Positions 36,001 to 51,000 of a stretch of DNA of 64,000 nucleotides are shown here, in pieces (position 1 is the first letter of the stretch; every line of letters begins with the position of its first letter). Source of the stretch: Telopea speciosissima. Lineage: Eukaryota > Streptophyta > Magnoliopsida > Proteales > Proteaceae. The stretch is from contig NW_025317420.1 in assembly GCF_018873765.1 (NCBI RefSeq), positions 61,913 to 125,912 on the forward strand. Reading direction: 5' to 3'. A model generated the notes under the pieces. The model was not told the origin of the DNA. It ran no database searches and was given only the letters and a program-made list of their open reading frames with translations. The translations under genes and the position numbers were made by a program.

Positions 36001-39000
36001 GTTGGGTTACATACATGTTGGGCCTTTGATCACATGGGTTTCTAATGTAAAAGACCACTTTTATGGGCCTAAAATATGGGTATATAGGTTGCATACGGGA
36101 TTAACCCAATACTTTGATATTTTTATGTTTTTTAATTGAACCGGTTCAAATTGGTTGCATCCAATTGGTTCAGTTTAAGTGATCATGTGACTTGGTTAAG
36201 TGGTCATGTGACAACTTAAGTGGTCATGTGATGTAAGTTGGGCTGGATTAGGACTCTATAAGTCCAGCCATGTTTTGAGTCTATTTCCTTTAGTATTCTA
36301 GTTTCCTAGTCAGTTCAAGTTACCTAATAGGTTAGGGATAGGGTTAGGCCATTCCTTTTTAGTGTCTAAGTCTATTTTTGAGTCTTCTATATAAGTTTGT
36401 AAGGGAGGCCAACATTACATACAAATTTTGATTAATAAAAAACTCAGTTTTATGCTTGCTGCCTTTATTGCTGCCTTTACTCAATCGTGAGTGTGCCTTG
36501 TGAGTAATATCAAGGTGAAGGGATTGGTGGATCTCCAATCGACTCCTTGCATCTTGTAGATCGGGAGGTCCTCTCTTAGCTTTTCTTCAATCTGCTACTG
36601 TTGGAGATCAGTGTTAATTCAAGTAAGTAGTTTTATAATTCTGTTCTAATTAGCGTAAGCTGTCCCAATCGGCCAGCCTTGTTTGGTGATCCTATTACCC
36701 TGGTTCTTAGTGGGACTACTCCTACCTAGGACTACATTAGCAAGATTTAGTTTCTATTTTCCAGTCAAGTTAGTTTCTTAAAGAGCAAGTAATAAGCCCT
36801 CTATTTATTGTAAAGGCTTTTAGAAGCCTCAGAACGATTTGAATAGTTAGTTGAATGGAATTTGCTTTGAAGCATGAAGATTCTGTTAGCTTTTGTATGG
36901 ATGAAGGGCTGAGAGCCCTGGCTGGTGAGAGTCAAAACCCTTAGGGCTGAGAGGGCCGAATCTCCTTATCCCCTCTTCTCTTCCTCCTCCTCTACTCGAT
37001 CAACACTGCTGTGCTGCTTCTGTGACTGCAATTAATCACTGAGAGAGTATATTTTGAAAACCTGCATCAAGCCTCTGTCAAGTTCTTATTAGTTGCTGCT
37101 GTTATACAACCTGAGGAGGCCTTAGAGCACCTACGGATCTGCAGTTTCAGCCCAGTTTCTCCTGCAAACTTCGAGCCTTGATTGCTCTGCAACCTGTACG
37201 CTGTTTTAGCAGAGATTTGGAGGACTGGATCTCATAACCGAGGGCTGCATTCGACCCTGACTTGGAGTCCAAAACTCCCTTTGGTTTGGAAGATCTCCAT
37301 AGACTTTCTATTTTTGAATCTGTCCTATATCTCAGCAAACCTGGGTCAGAATTGACTGATATTTGGGGGTTTTTCTATTTCTGCTAAGGCCTTCACTCAA
37401 TTCCAGTTTAAGCACCTGCTGCTGGTTGGTTTGGTCTGTAACACTTAATTTCTATTTTGGAGGCCCATCTTCTAATTTCAAGTCCAACTCATAACTCAAC
37501 ATTCAGCCATCAGAATTGGCTGTAATTTGGAGCAAAGGACCTGATCAGCATCACCTCCATTCACCTAAGTTTGGTAGCCATTTGTTGGCCGGTTTGTTCT
37601 CTACCTCCTAAGTTACTAATTTTGGTTTATTGCTATTTTGATGTTCTATTGCAACCTGTCATCGATCCTACTGTAGAGTGGTTCTTACTTGAAAAAATCG
37701 GGGAGAAGAACGAACTCATGATGTGGAATAGCTTTCACTACACTGGATTCCGTCGTTACTTGATCCACGATCTTCTCAACTTCTGTTTACAACTATTTTT
37801 TGTTCTGGTAGAGGCTGTATCTCTGGTGCTGCATCTTTTGGCTTGGATCAAACATCATCAACTAACCCATGCAGAATGAATGTCTGGGCCTGTGAAAAGG
37901 ATGTTTTAGGGTGCACAAGTTTCCGTCATGATCAATGATGCCTTTTCGTTCTTCTAGCCATTCATGACCCAATTTAAAAATACGTCGAGGAGAATCAAAC
38001 ACTTCACAATGAGCACCATCACAATAAAATAAGAAACGGAGAATTCGACGAATACATAATCCTCATAGTGAATAATGATCTGGTTGTTCTTTGATAACAT
38101 CTCTACGACAAATCGTGAGACGAAATTGTTGTTTTGCCCTTCATCAATAAACAACATAGCAAGCTTTCCATTGGGCAAATGTACTCTAAAAGAAGAAGAA
38201 CCAAGAGGGAAAATAGAAGATAGAAGAAGAGGAATAACAAGAAAATACCTGAAGAAGAGCTCAAATTCGAAGGAAGAGAGGGAAAAGAGGACGTACGCAG
38301 CCCACAGCCATTAGAGGTAAGCCCATTCAACGATTTATTCGATCATCCATTATCAATCATGCTTACATATTGTTTTTTTTTTTTTTTGGGTGAATAAGAA
38401 ATTCATTACCAAAGAGGAAAAAGAATATAGGGCCCCAATTGGGGAGCAACAAAACAAAAAATCCGGAACCTAGCCCACACAGGAGAGAGCTTGATCCAAC
38501 AAGAGAGACGGAAGGAAGGCCCCAGGAGACAACAATGAGTCTGTTCCTTGGGTATCAAGACAAGTGGAAGGAGGGGCAGATGATAATTTCGCCTTAATTT
38601 CAAAGGAAATGGAATACCAAATCTGCTGGTAAGACCTAGATTTGGTTGTCCATTTTCTGAAATTTCGCTCCAACCAAATATGATTTAGAGTAGCACAAAA
38701 AGCAAGCTTTCCAACCGTGTCCCAAATAGAGGTTTCTGCAAAAGTCATGTCGATTAAAATCCACTCTCGAGAGAAGGGCAAAATTCTTCTAGGAGCCGGC
38801 CAGCATTTTGCCAAGATGCCTTTTCAAATTGCTGCTGCAGTAGGGCACTTAAAAAATAGATGATCCATGTCTTCTACACTGTTCCAGCAAAGGCAACAAG
38901 AGGTAGAAACTGGGATATGCCGGTGGCTCAGGAAAGCAAGGGTTGGAAGGCATTTGGAGAAGATCCTCCAAGCAGTGTCGAGGGATATGATGCTTGAACC

Positions 39001-42000
39001 ATAGAAGCTTTCTCCAAGGAGCTAATTGACCCTTATGACGGATAAGGTCCCACGCTGATTTGGAGGAGAAGGAGGTTGCATTATTTGCCAACCAAGTAAC
39101 ACAATCACCTCGACCCAAAAGTCTCCTGGATATAGAGGGAAGCCCATTCCAGAGGAGAATAAGCTCAGGACAGGAGGTAGAAGGAGGGGACCAACCACCG
39201 TGCTGATCGAGAATATCTGCTACCAAGGAGAGCTTGTGAAGGCTAGAGGCATAAATGATTCTCGGAGTAATCAGGTGAGAGAGAATCCCCCGCGGGTGCC
39301 AATGATCAAGCCATAGATAGGACGACAGACCGTCTCCAATCTAAGAGTGAATATTGTGGAGAACTAGGTGACGGAAGTCTAGGATCTTGAGCCAGACCCA
39401 GGAAGAACCAGAGGAAGAGGAAGCCGTCTAAATTGAGTCCTGTCGCAGAGGGCCTGAGTATATCCAGTCGACCCAGATGCTTTTCTGCTTTGAGGCTATC
39501 TTCCAAATGAGTTTGATGATACTAGCAAGATTCACATCTTTGATCCTTCTAATGCCCAAGCCGCCTTCCTTCTTTGGAAGACACACAGCCGACCAGCTAA
39601 TAGGATGCATGAATCTAGAGGAGTCATTGCCCTTCCAGAGAAAGGAAGCCAGAAGAGTTTCCAAGGACTTGATAGTAGCTTTGGGAAGTCCAAAACATCC
39701 AGACCAGTAGATATAAGAAGATTCCAAGACTGATTTAATAAGGACCAATCTGCCTGCAAAAGAGAGAAGTCTTCCTTTCCACAGCTGAAGCCTTTTGCGG
39801 ATGATATTAAGCATCGGAGAACAGTGTTGAGCTAAGAGCCGAGCAGGAATCAAGGGGAGCCCCAGATACTTGACAGGAAGATGCCCCTCTTTGAACCCAG
39901 ATCTGTCAATAAAAGCCACCTTGTCCAGCTCAGAAACCCCAGTAAAGAACAACAAAGACTTGCAGGGTTAATACGGAGGCCTGAAAAATCATGAAAGTGC
40001 TGAAGGCATAGCGAAGCCGAATCCAGGGAAGAAATGGAAGCCTTTGAGAATATCATCAGGTCGTCAGCAAACGCCAAGTGTGTAAGCTTTAGAGCTTTAC
40101 ACTTGGGCAAAGGAGAAATGAAGTGCTGATCAATACTCATTTGAATCTTCCTGGATAGGACTTCCACAGCCAAGGTGAACAAGTAAGGGGAGAGGGGGCA
40201 TCCTTGGCGAATCCCCACTGAAGCGTCAAAGTACCCCGCCGGGCTGCCATTGACTAAGACTGAGAACCTTGCGGAGGGAGATGCAAGCCTGGATCCAGTT
40301 GACAAAGACAGCCGGAAATCCCATTAAAGTCATAACTTGCCGGATGAAATCCCACCTTAGGGAGTCAAAAGCCTTGTGGATATCAATCTTCAAAAGAATA
40401 GCAGGAGAATGATTTTTCCTGGCAAACCCTCTGACAATGTCTTGGCAAAGAAGGCTATTGTCCGAGATGTTTCTACCAGGGATGAAAGCAGATTGATTGT
40501 CACTTACAAGAAGGTCCACTACACTCTTAAGCCTCCGAGCAAGAATCTTGGCGATGAATTTGTAGAGCAGATTGCAAAGAGCAATGGGCCTGAAATCATT
40601 CATAGTGGCTGCTCCCTCCTTTTTGGGGATAAGGCAAAGAAAAGTGTGGTTTATCCCCTTGACCTGATTAGGGTTGAAGAAGAAGCTTTCAATAACTGCG
40701 ATGAGGTCAAGTTTGATGATATCCCAAGTAGCTAAGAAAAAGCCCATACTAAACCCATCCAGACCCGGGGCACCCGACACCTTTAGGGAATGAATGGCTG
40801 CCACAATTTCATCTTCTTTGGGGATGGAGCTCAAAGAATCAAAAGAAGCCAAGGGAATGAACTTGTTGAGTAAGTCATTCAGGATAGGAGTAGAGACCAA
40901 CTGAGGGCAGCTAAATAAATCCTTAAAATGCTGAACAGCCAAGTACTTTATATGCTGGACTGTTGTAGCAGTAGAACCATCTTGAGCTGTGAGTTTAACC
41001 ATAGAGTTGTAGTTGACCCTGGCTTTCAAAGAGCGATGGAAATAAGCAGTATTATATAGAAGCAAGTAAACAACTCCTAATCCTAACATGGAACTGAAAT
41101 AGACTTGGACTTGAACTATATCTATGATTCCTATTGTTTAGCAACATGATAAAGTTAAAATAAAATTAAAAAACAACTCTAATAAATTAGATGCCTACTG
41201 CATATCCAGACATCAATCTTGCATTATAAAGCAAATGAGGTTGTTCTTCTGGTGTTTTGTTGGAGGAGACTCATAGTGGAAATATCTATAATTCTTTTGA
41301 TAATGCATGTCAATTCTCTCTCGTTTAGTCAATTGGAAATTTGAATGCAGAGATACATTAAAGGTGGTTCGGACAACAAGAATTTTTGGTAAGATGTTCT
41401 AGAAATGAATCTTCTTAGTGATCCCTTATCACAATTTTGTGATGATAGAAAGTTCAGGCTTGCAAAGAGGGTTTAACATTCCCTACGAGGGCAATCCTAA
41501 AATTATCACATCATGGAACACACTATTCTTACTTTTGTTGCTGTCTCATATTTCCTAATCTCTCTGAAAGTTTTGCTGGTTCTGAGGTGCCTATTAGGTT
41601 CATGTGCATGGTGAGAAGTAGGTTCTCGTTCTTCACTCCAGGGGATTCTTTCTCTCTCTCTCTCTCTACCTTCCTCTGGAAACCAAAATAAAAGGTTAAA
41701 ATAACAATATCAGTGTTTGATTATATGAAATAGAGTAATTTCATATTGGGTCTGATGTGTCGTAATGCTCAAGTTCTAACAGAGTCCACTTTCCTGAGAA
41801 AAAAATATCAGAGGGGAAGACATTATGATATGACAATGTTTTGATTTTGTGGAGCATTGTTTTTGTCTTAGTGCAGTCTTAAGCGACTATATTATGGGCT
41901 TCACTGTCTACATCTAATACTTCTTATGTATTGTAACATTGAAGTCTGAAATTTACCTCCCCCTCCCCCCCCCCCTCCCACCCAAAAAAAAAAAGAAAAA

Positions 42001-45000
42001 AAGGAAGAGATCTAAATGGTATATACCAATTTTTTTTTTCTTCTTATTTTTGGAATGTAATTTCTTTATAATGATGAAATATGGTTGCTTTTTGTATAAA
42101 CATGGCTGTCTAGGATATAATGTGAAGATGTATAACCCAGAAGTGAACTGACTAAATGATTGGATGAGGCCCCTATGTTTGAATGACCCTTGAAGAACTC
42201 TCTCATGCCAGCTTGTCTATGCTATGTAGTTGCCGCACTAGTCCAACAACAACAAACTCAGCCCTATCCCAACTTAATGGGGTTGGCTACATGGATCTAA
42301 ACAAAACAAAGTAGGAAAAACTGAGTTCTAACCAAAAAGGGAAAGAAGAGGTGGGAAAAGAGGGTTGGAGACAGCTATGAAAAAAGACAAATGGAAGATG
42401 GAAAATTAATAGAAGAAAAAAGAATGAAAGATGAAGGATGAAAGATAGTAAGAGGAAAGAGGAACAGCCCAGCACATCAGGAGAATCCAGCTAAATGGGG
42501 TCTGCTACATGGATCCTTGCCCTCCAATAGGCTCTATCCGAGGTCATACTTGGTACAAGACCTAGGCTAAGCATGTCCTATGGTCGTTTTAGTTAGCTCC
42601 TTCAATCGGAGTCATATCACTCCTTACTGGGGCGTCCACACTAGTCCACTGGAAAAAAACAATTCCAGTCTTGGAACACTGATTAGATCTGAATATCTCT
42701 TTGGAGCATCTCCCTCTTTTGGCATCCATGGGATCATCAAAGCTGAATCCCCTTCAACTTCCTAATAGGACCCATGCCAAACTGGGTCTTGTTGCAGTCG
42801 CACATATAGGGTCTTCAATTGTGATTTGTGCGGTGCCAAATTGGACCTAAGAAATCCAAGACAATGCCTCCAAGGTGTTTCTTTGGGATAACTTCTATAC
42901 TTGCTTGTACCGGATTTCTTTTCGAGCTCCCACATAAATTCAGGTTGGTCAATGTAGGGTGGGGCGGAGGACTACTGATACGGTAAAGATCTTGAGGGAT
43001 GGAGAGATTATTCTTCCATTCCCTCAAGATATAATGAAATGGTAACCCTGGAATTTTGATGAGCTCCCTTCATATTTTTTCAGTCTTTTTTCTCTTTGCT
43101 TCTTTTTGTTTTGATTGATATTCACAGAGGTCATGTCACCCCACACATAAAAAAGATGCACTCAGATATGGAAATTAAATAACTTTTAGTGTAACACTGG
43201 TTATTTTCTAATATATACTTTTATTTTACTCCTTTTGTGATGTTGAGATTCAGTTCTATTTATTACTTAGGTTGACAAGGAGGAAGTAGCCAGTTGGGTT
43301 TTATCCTTTCAGTCACGTCCAAGAAGTAGAGATGATCTGGATAATGGTATGAATTTCCCTTGTTTGAAAATGTTGATGTGGTCTCATTCGATTGGTTTTT
43401 GAAAACTATGTGTGGAAAAATAAAACTGTCAATAAATTGTTATTTATCCAACAAAATAAAAATCCGATGAATTTTCAATCTGCTCCAGGACAATTCTATG
43501 GATTTCATGGTTCCAGAACATCTCAGTTTCAACTTGCTGGTAGCAAGGTATGAGCACATAAACCCTTTGAATCTATTACCCAACACATGTTAGAGCCTGT
43601 AATACCATTTTCCAATAATTTCTTCTATATAAATTTTATTTTTTCCTTTTATTTTATCCTTGACTAGGCTTTGAATCATAATGGTAGTCATTTGGCAAGT
43701 ACCTATTGTGCCCTGGCCATACTGAAGATTGTTGGCTACAACTTGTCAAGTATTGACTCTGAATCAATGTTGATCTCAATGAAAAACCTTCAACAGCCCA
43801 ATGGGAGGTATGCTTGTCCTAACATTTTTTTTCCTTTTATCTGTTGCTTAGGTATATTTATATTTATATTGACCTGTATAATGACTTGCAACTTCCACTT
43901 GCCTTTCCTATTTCATGGTTTCTAGTTCTGCGAAGGTGTTTAGTCTTGATACATATCGATTGTATCTGTCTGATATGTATCAAAATTGGCCATGTCGATA
44001 TGATGTAGAACCAATACATAAAAATATTAATGTATAGAACTGTACCAAACTGATACAGACTGATATGGGAGCAATACGGACCGATACACTTGATACATAG
44101 GCAACCAAAACCCAAAAATCCCAGTTTCTAAAAGAAAACCTCTTCCTACTTTGATTTTGTAAGTAGTTTAGAACCTTGGAAACCAGAATATGAGAAGAGA
44201 AGAGAAGGAAAAGACGACAGGAAGATTGAGAAATGGGAAAAGAAGAAGGCGTGTTGGTGTTATAATATGGGTCCAAGGGTAAATCTGCCCGTGGGGGTAT
44301 TCTTGTATGTGGGTTTTAGTCCCACATTGCTTAGTTATAGTTTTGTCATATGAAATATTATAAATAAAGGTTGGGCTATGATCACATTGATCAAGCCAGT
44401 ATTCACGGAATTCCACATGGTATCAAAACCAAAAATATTCCGCGGATATGGGAAGTAAAATCTTTCCGGTTTTTTCTCCCTTCTTCGTTTTCTTTTTCAT
44501 TATTCTGCCTTAAAACCACCCACCGCCAGCCCCTCCACCACTTCCGCCAGCCACTGACAGCCACCGCTAGCCACTGCCAACCCTCCACCGCCTCCGTCAG
44601 CTACCGCCGACCACTGCAGGCCCTCTCCCTTCCTCCCGCCACCTCCGCCAGTCCCTCTCTCCTTTTTCTGCCACCTCTACACACCTCGGGGGGGGGGGGG
44701 CTTCCACCTTGTTTGAATTTTTTTAATCCCGTGGTGGTGAGTTGACTCCCACCAAGGGTTCGTTTTTTCCCCTATACATGTTCTGATTTTTTTTTTGGGA
44801 TTTGTCTCCCAATTTTTCTCCAGCCACCATGCCTGACTAGTCCGAGATCACGACTGCTTCGACTGGTTCTGAGGATTCCAAGCAACGGGACTTTGTTCCC
44901 TTCCCGGTGAATCCCCTAAAGTTGAATGGCAGCAATTTTCTTCTGTGGTCTCGTTCTCGTTTATTTGCTATTGGTTCCCGTGGGCTCTCTGGTTAAATCA

Positions 45001-48000
45001 CGGGCACTAAGATCAGGCCTACAGAGGCTGGATCGGCTCAGGATCGATGGATGAATTTCAATTTTTTGGTGATGTCCTATCTGGTTAATTCCATGGACCA
45101 GACCATTGCTGGTCGTTATCTGCTCCTTGGCATTGCTGCAAAAATTTGGAAGACGGCTCATGACACATACTCTCAGGTTGGGAATGCAGCCCAATGCTAT
45201 GAACTCCGTCAGAAACTCCATACTACCAAGCAGCTGGAGTTGTCGCTGTCCCAATATTACAATACCATGTGCACACTGTGGTAGGAATTGGATTTTTTGG
45301 GCACTTTTACGGCTACAACGGATGTTGATGGTACAACCTTCAGGAAGTGGGAGGATGGTTTACGGCTGTTTTATTTTTTGGCCGGCCTAAACATTGAATT
45401 TGATAATATCAGGTCCAATATTTTGAATCGGGATCCTCTTCCCTCTTTGGAGCAGGTGTTTGAGTTAAAATAATACCGCAAGCGTACGGGTCAATCGTAG
45501 CTACGGGTCGAACACGAAGAGATATACGCTACTCTATTTAATTAACTTAAAAGTAATGCAAAGTGAACCAAATTAAAGTGTTAAATTAAACTAATTAAAC
45601 TAATGAAAATTAATGCATCCTAACTCATAAGCATCTAACAAAATTAAGGGATTAAATTGGCGTCCTAACACATGAGCATCTAACCTATCAAACTAAAGCG
45701 AATTGAAAGGAATAACAAAAACGCAGCCACACTTCATAATCACATAAAAAGAAATAAAGGAATAAAAGTGCATCCACGTACCACAACCATATAAAAAAAA
45801 TAGAGGGAGAAGAAGAAGAAGATAGAGAGAGATAGAGGAAAGGGAGAATGAGATTAAGGGTTTAGAAAATGAGATACCTTGATGTGCTTGAATACTTGAA
45901 TAAACTCACCATGGCTTCCTCTTCTAAATCTCCATGTCTTGTCATCAACATAGGAACTTAGACTAGGAGGCTTTAAACTAAAACTATTACAACCATTAAA
46001 CTAGACTTATGAAATCAAAACTAAGAACTTGAAATCAAAACTAAGAACTTAAGCCAAAAATAGGAAAAGAAGAGAAAATTTCACTAAGTGAATGAAATAA
46101 AAATTACACTAAAAAACTGAATTAAAATTGAACTAGAAACTAACTAAAAGCTGAACTAAAAAAAACCATAGTACTATATCTCGCGATATATCGGTATCTC
46201 GGGCCTACCGAGATATCCGAAATATCCGAGATATCGCGAAATATGCCCGAGATATTGCATTTTTTCTGCAATATTTCGGGGGTCCATCTCGGGGGGTATT
46301 TGGCTATATCTAGGCCTGAAACTTCATGGACAACCTTATTTAAGCTTAATAAACACATTTAAACCATAAAATTGTAAAAATGTGAATTCAAATTGGTGTT
46401 TTGGGCTTGCACCCTTGATTGACATACGGTCGCCGACCCTAATGTATAAATAGTTAAATACACATGGATTAATGAAATCACAACTTAAGTTACAAATTAC
46501 AAGTGCTAAACTGCTAATAGTAGTTGCTGTGCCTCCCTGGATCAATCCCACTCATGCCTCGCTGGAGTCGACGTCTATTGCTCTCTGTTTGAAGGACATA
46601 TGTGGACCATGGTATAGAATCGGAGAAGAAACGAGTGTAGTCATCCACAAGTGTCACGTAAATGGAATCATCAACATATCGTAGGTAACCTATCCTAGGA
46701 TATAAACTAGGGTTACCAATCGATCCAAATCCGTGAAGAAGATGATCCACTATGATATGATGTTGGCGCCGGCGCAAGAGGCGATGGCATTGGCCGCATG
46801 TATGGTGGTGAGGTTGGTAGCTAGGTCCGCTAGGGTATGCAAAGATGTTATCTACAAAAGATGATCCAAGATGTCCCTGGGACTAGGGATCGTAGTCATA
46901 GTCCCCTACCCCACTAAACGCCCATATGATGATGATCCATATCCATATCCACCGTAAGGTTGTGATGCACCATAATCCGATGCCAATGGAGTGGCATGTG
47001 CGGCCAAAAGATGGGGCACGCCAATGTCGGTCCTCCCTCCCTATCACCCATACTCAAACCACCAACAGAGCTAGATAGGTTATCAATGTCCATGTGATCG
47101 GTTGCAGTCGTGTTTGTCGACCCTACGCTTCTGTTGTATGTATGTAGGGGGCCTCTCGAGGGGGGGCGCGGGGCGCGGGGCGCCGGGCACGTGCTCCGTG
47201 GTCCGTATCTTGTGTGGCATGATCAAACCGTGTCTCTCCAGTGAATCGGAGCGGCTCTACAGTGCCGTATCCCGGGCCTCCTGCCTACCACATAACGCCT
47301 CGCATGCTGTCAAATTCTTCACCAAAGATCACCACCACCAAGATTACCACCACCAAGATCACCATCACCACCACCAAGATCACCATCATCACCATCATCA
47401 TCATCATCATTCGAGGACTTAGACACTCATCATCAGAACATTGCCACCAAAGTGGCTGGAATGGTATGGGTAGGCTTCCTCGCATGTATCTCGACCTCGC
47501 ACCATATACTCGCCCACATCGCACCAATCTCGAAGTTATCATGGGGTCGGGCCTACTTCCCTCCTCATCCAACACCGGCTCACCTCTATCCTCACCCAAT
47601 CCACAATAGGGTCCTCATCGTCTGAGTCAACTTGAAAGATGTCGCCTAGATCAATGGTGCCCTCTCGTCCCACATGTCCCATGCGTATGTGTTGCGCTTT
47701 CAGCCTCAAGTCAGTAGCACATACACCATGTTAGATAAACGTTGAGACCCCAACTGTCATGCGCGCTTGGAGTGGATGAGCGCAAAGGTACTCCAGTTCC
47801 TCTCACAACCGGATGCGAGAACATGTTTGGGCAAGGACTTTAATTGCTATTCTTCTTAAGTTTTCAGCCGATTCCCCATACAACACCCACCATTTAGCTG
47901 CATTACAAGTTTACAACAAAAAAGACATGTGCCAAATGCTGTTTGAACTTTCAACTTTCAAATTTCAATACATATGTAATTTAAAACTTAAAAGAATTAC

Positions 48001-51000
48001 CAGCATCACCACGTGCTCTGCCTTGTATCGCAGCCTCAGTTCCAAAACTTCCCAATGCATCCCTAAATACCTTGATCTACACCCATGTGGAAAATTAGTA
48101 AGTACTTCTTCACTACTTATTTGAAAGCATGAATAAGTTGAGTTTCCAAATGAACTCACTTCATTGTTGCAAATTGCTTGTAGTGCGCTATCTGGCTCCA
48201 ACTTCTTCACTACTTGTTTCACAGCATCAATAAGTTGAGTTTCCAACCCAAGCCTATTGTTATATTAATACTTAGGGTTCAAGTAGTATGCTGAAATATG
48301 ACATATAGAATAGAGGTATTGTCAAATGCATAGGTAATTAGTAAATAATAATACTATGAATTAGTAAACATAAAACAAATTTACTCACCAGCCTTATGCA
48401 GTGCATGCATAAGTTGATTCTCCCAGCGAGCATTTATGATATCTAAGAAGTGTTTGCTACTGCGAGGAGCCACACTATAGACACTATCTTTCATCAAGTC
48501 TATTGCAGCATATAGGACTGGCATGGTTGGGCCCTTCAGAGCGGAGTCAGCAACGTGTAGAACTTTAACTACTGGCTCTAAAACTTTCACCATTTTGCTT
48601 AGTTTGGTCCAGAAGTCCTCAGATGACATCGTTGTTTGTGCTTCCCTCCCATTTGCAATCTTGGAACCCTTCCATTCAAACCACTCCTCAGAAGCAAACA
48701 TGCTTCTCAGCCCGGCCTTCTTTGTCTCAATGCTTTTGAGAGCAATGCAGTTGGTGGCAAATCTTGTGATGCCAGGCCTAACCAAGTCACCCCTACATTT
48801 TTCCCTCAATAGATTGAGTGCATAGGAGTGGTTGTATACAAAGTTGGTGACTTGTCTTGCACTTTCAACCACAGTCTTCACCAACTTTAACTTTCCCATA
48901 TCTTTTAGCATTAAGTCAATGCAATGGGCTGCACAAGGAGTCCAGAAGAGCCGGTACTTACTATTGTTCATCATCTTCTCACCGGCTAGCTTGAAGTTAC
49001 TTCCATTGTCCGTTACAATCTGGACAACATTCTCAATACCCACATCTTTTTCCACTACTTCCTTTAACAATCTGTAAATATCTCTTTGGATGCATCCACA
49101 GATTTGAGGAACACTGTCCTCCCATCACAATAAACCATGAAATTGATGATGGACTTTCTTGTAGGCCCAGTCCATCCATCTGCCATTATAGTCACCCCAT
49201 ATGTCTCCCACATATTCCTCATCTCACTAATGTACTCATCAATCTCACTCTTTTGTTGAGGTAGATAAACATTCATTACCTCATATGGGGTGGGGCCCTT
49301 GAATCCTGGGCCAGCCTCGTAATGGTATCTATCATGGTATCATAATGGGGGCTTGTGCATGTTCTTGGGATGGTATGGTATAACATCCACTTAGCTATTG
49401 ATTCTTTAACCAATCCCTTCATCCCCTTCCATGCTCCTTTGATTCGGGTTGATCGCTTCCTTTCTTCTTATGCAATTTAGGATCGATGTTGATGGTGGTA
49501 CTGGTACTGGTAGAGGTGTTGGGGTTGCCCTCACACTTTGTGATCTTTTAAAAGGATTCAAAGTTCTAGGACCTCCAGAACTGCCAGCTCCTCCACTACC
49601 CCCTACTCTTTGTCTCTGCTGATCATCTTGAAAACTTACTCTGCTCCTTGAAACAGTCCGCCTAAAATCCCTAGCCTCCTCTGCTGTTTGTATGTCATCA
49701 GGTACTGCAATGTCATCATCATCATCAGAGGAGTCATCATCATCATTGTATCGTCTTCCTCCTCCCATCGAACTCCTCACTGTATCCTCAAGTTGTTCTC
49801 TTATCCTTTGCTTGTCAGCCTTCCTCTTCTTTCTTCCCCTCAAACTATCACCAATCTCCCTGGCTACTTCAGTAGGGACCATATGACAACCTACAACATC
49901 TTTAGATCCTCCAGTCAGATGTTGTTTAAGTCTACTGGACCCACCTCCCATAAATTGCATGTGACAATAGTTACATATAGATTTTCTCTTATCCCCATCA
50001 ATGGGAGTACCATGTAACCATGCAATGTCACCCCTATGCTGGCTGGCTGGTCTCTCTTGTTCCCTCTGTTCTCTTTGTTCCCTCCGCCCCCTTTGTTGAC
50101 TACTTTCCCCCACCTTTTGCTTGCCCTTCGCACGTTGTCTATCACGATCCGCCATAATGATACTTGTTTACTGCAATGTAAGTAACACAAATAATTAAAA
50201 AACTTAATGTAGATGCACTTCAATTGACACTTTTAGATTACTAATACACTTGTATAGTTATTTAATATTTTTCCCTAACCCTTATATTTTTCACATAATT
50301 AAAACCAATTTTTTATATATAATGTTAATATAAGTATTGACCTAACACAACAAAACCAAAAATTAGTAAACATAATATACATGTAATGCATCTCAAAACA
50401 TATAGAAATAACTTTCAAATTTTTTCATTATTTTTTAAACTTAAAACTCATATTTTTCCTTATTTATTTCTGTTTTTTTAATTTTTTATATATTTTTCTT
50501 AATTTTCGAAAATTAAAAGAATTATTTAAGAGCAGAAAAATAAATCCGACACTGTGAAGCCGTAGATCGGCCATTGGTGTCTAACATATATTTAATTCAT
50601 TACCATCTAAGTCATATTACCCCTAATTATTTCCTATTTTAGTTGTAGGAAAATGAATTTTTAAAACCAGAAAAAAAATAAAAAAAATACATATGGGAAA
50701 AAAATTTCGACACCGTGAGGCTGTAGATCGGCCTCCGGTGTCTAACATATATTAATATCATCAACATCCAACAACATTTGTACAAAATTTTTTTAAAAAA
50801 AATAGTTTTGGAGAAATAGAATTTACCTTAAATAATGAAAATAGGCTTGGATGATGAGCTTAGATGACCCTCCGACGTCTTCCCGGCGACAAGGAGCTTC
50901 AACAATGCTTGGATGAGGCTTGGAAGGGAGGAAGAAGAGAGAAAATTTGAATTTCAGCAGCTCTCGGTCAAAATATCGACCAAGAGTTGCGAAATATGGA

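Noticed and set aside
37954..38178. Minus-strand frame with [14 protein letters not shown], possible retroelement protease
   Set aside because: Only a short faint resemblance; the catalytic triplet is not normal and no neighbouring domains were found.
42245..42560. SINE call for the 'ggctacatggatc' repeat
   Set aside because: I recognise the text as a common plant repeat but could not find A/B boxes, a tail or target duplications, so no family is named.
44371..44745. 124-residue Pro/Ser/His-rich frame
   Set aside because: It spans the copia 1 LTR end and leader, which explains the sequence; low complexity.
47325..47412. Possible CRISPR-like short repeats
   Set aside because: Simple trinucleotide repeat without unique spacers, in a plant transposon.
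47102..47609. Plus-strand frames rich in His/Thr/Ile repeats
   Set aside because: They are shadows of the trinucleotide run in the minus-strand transposase tail.
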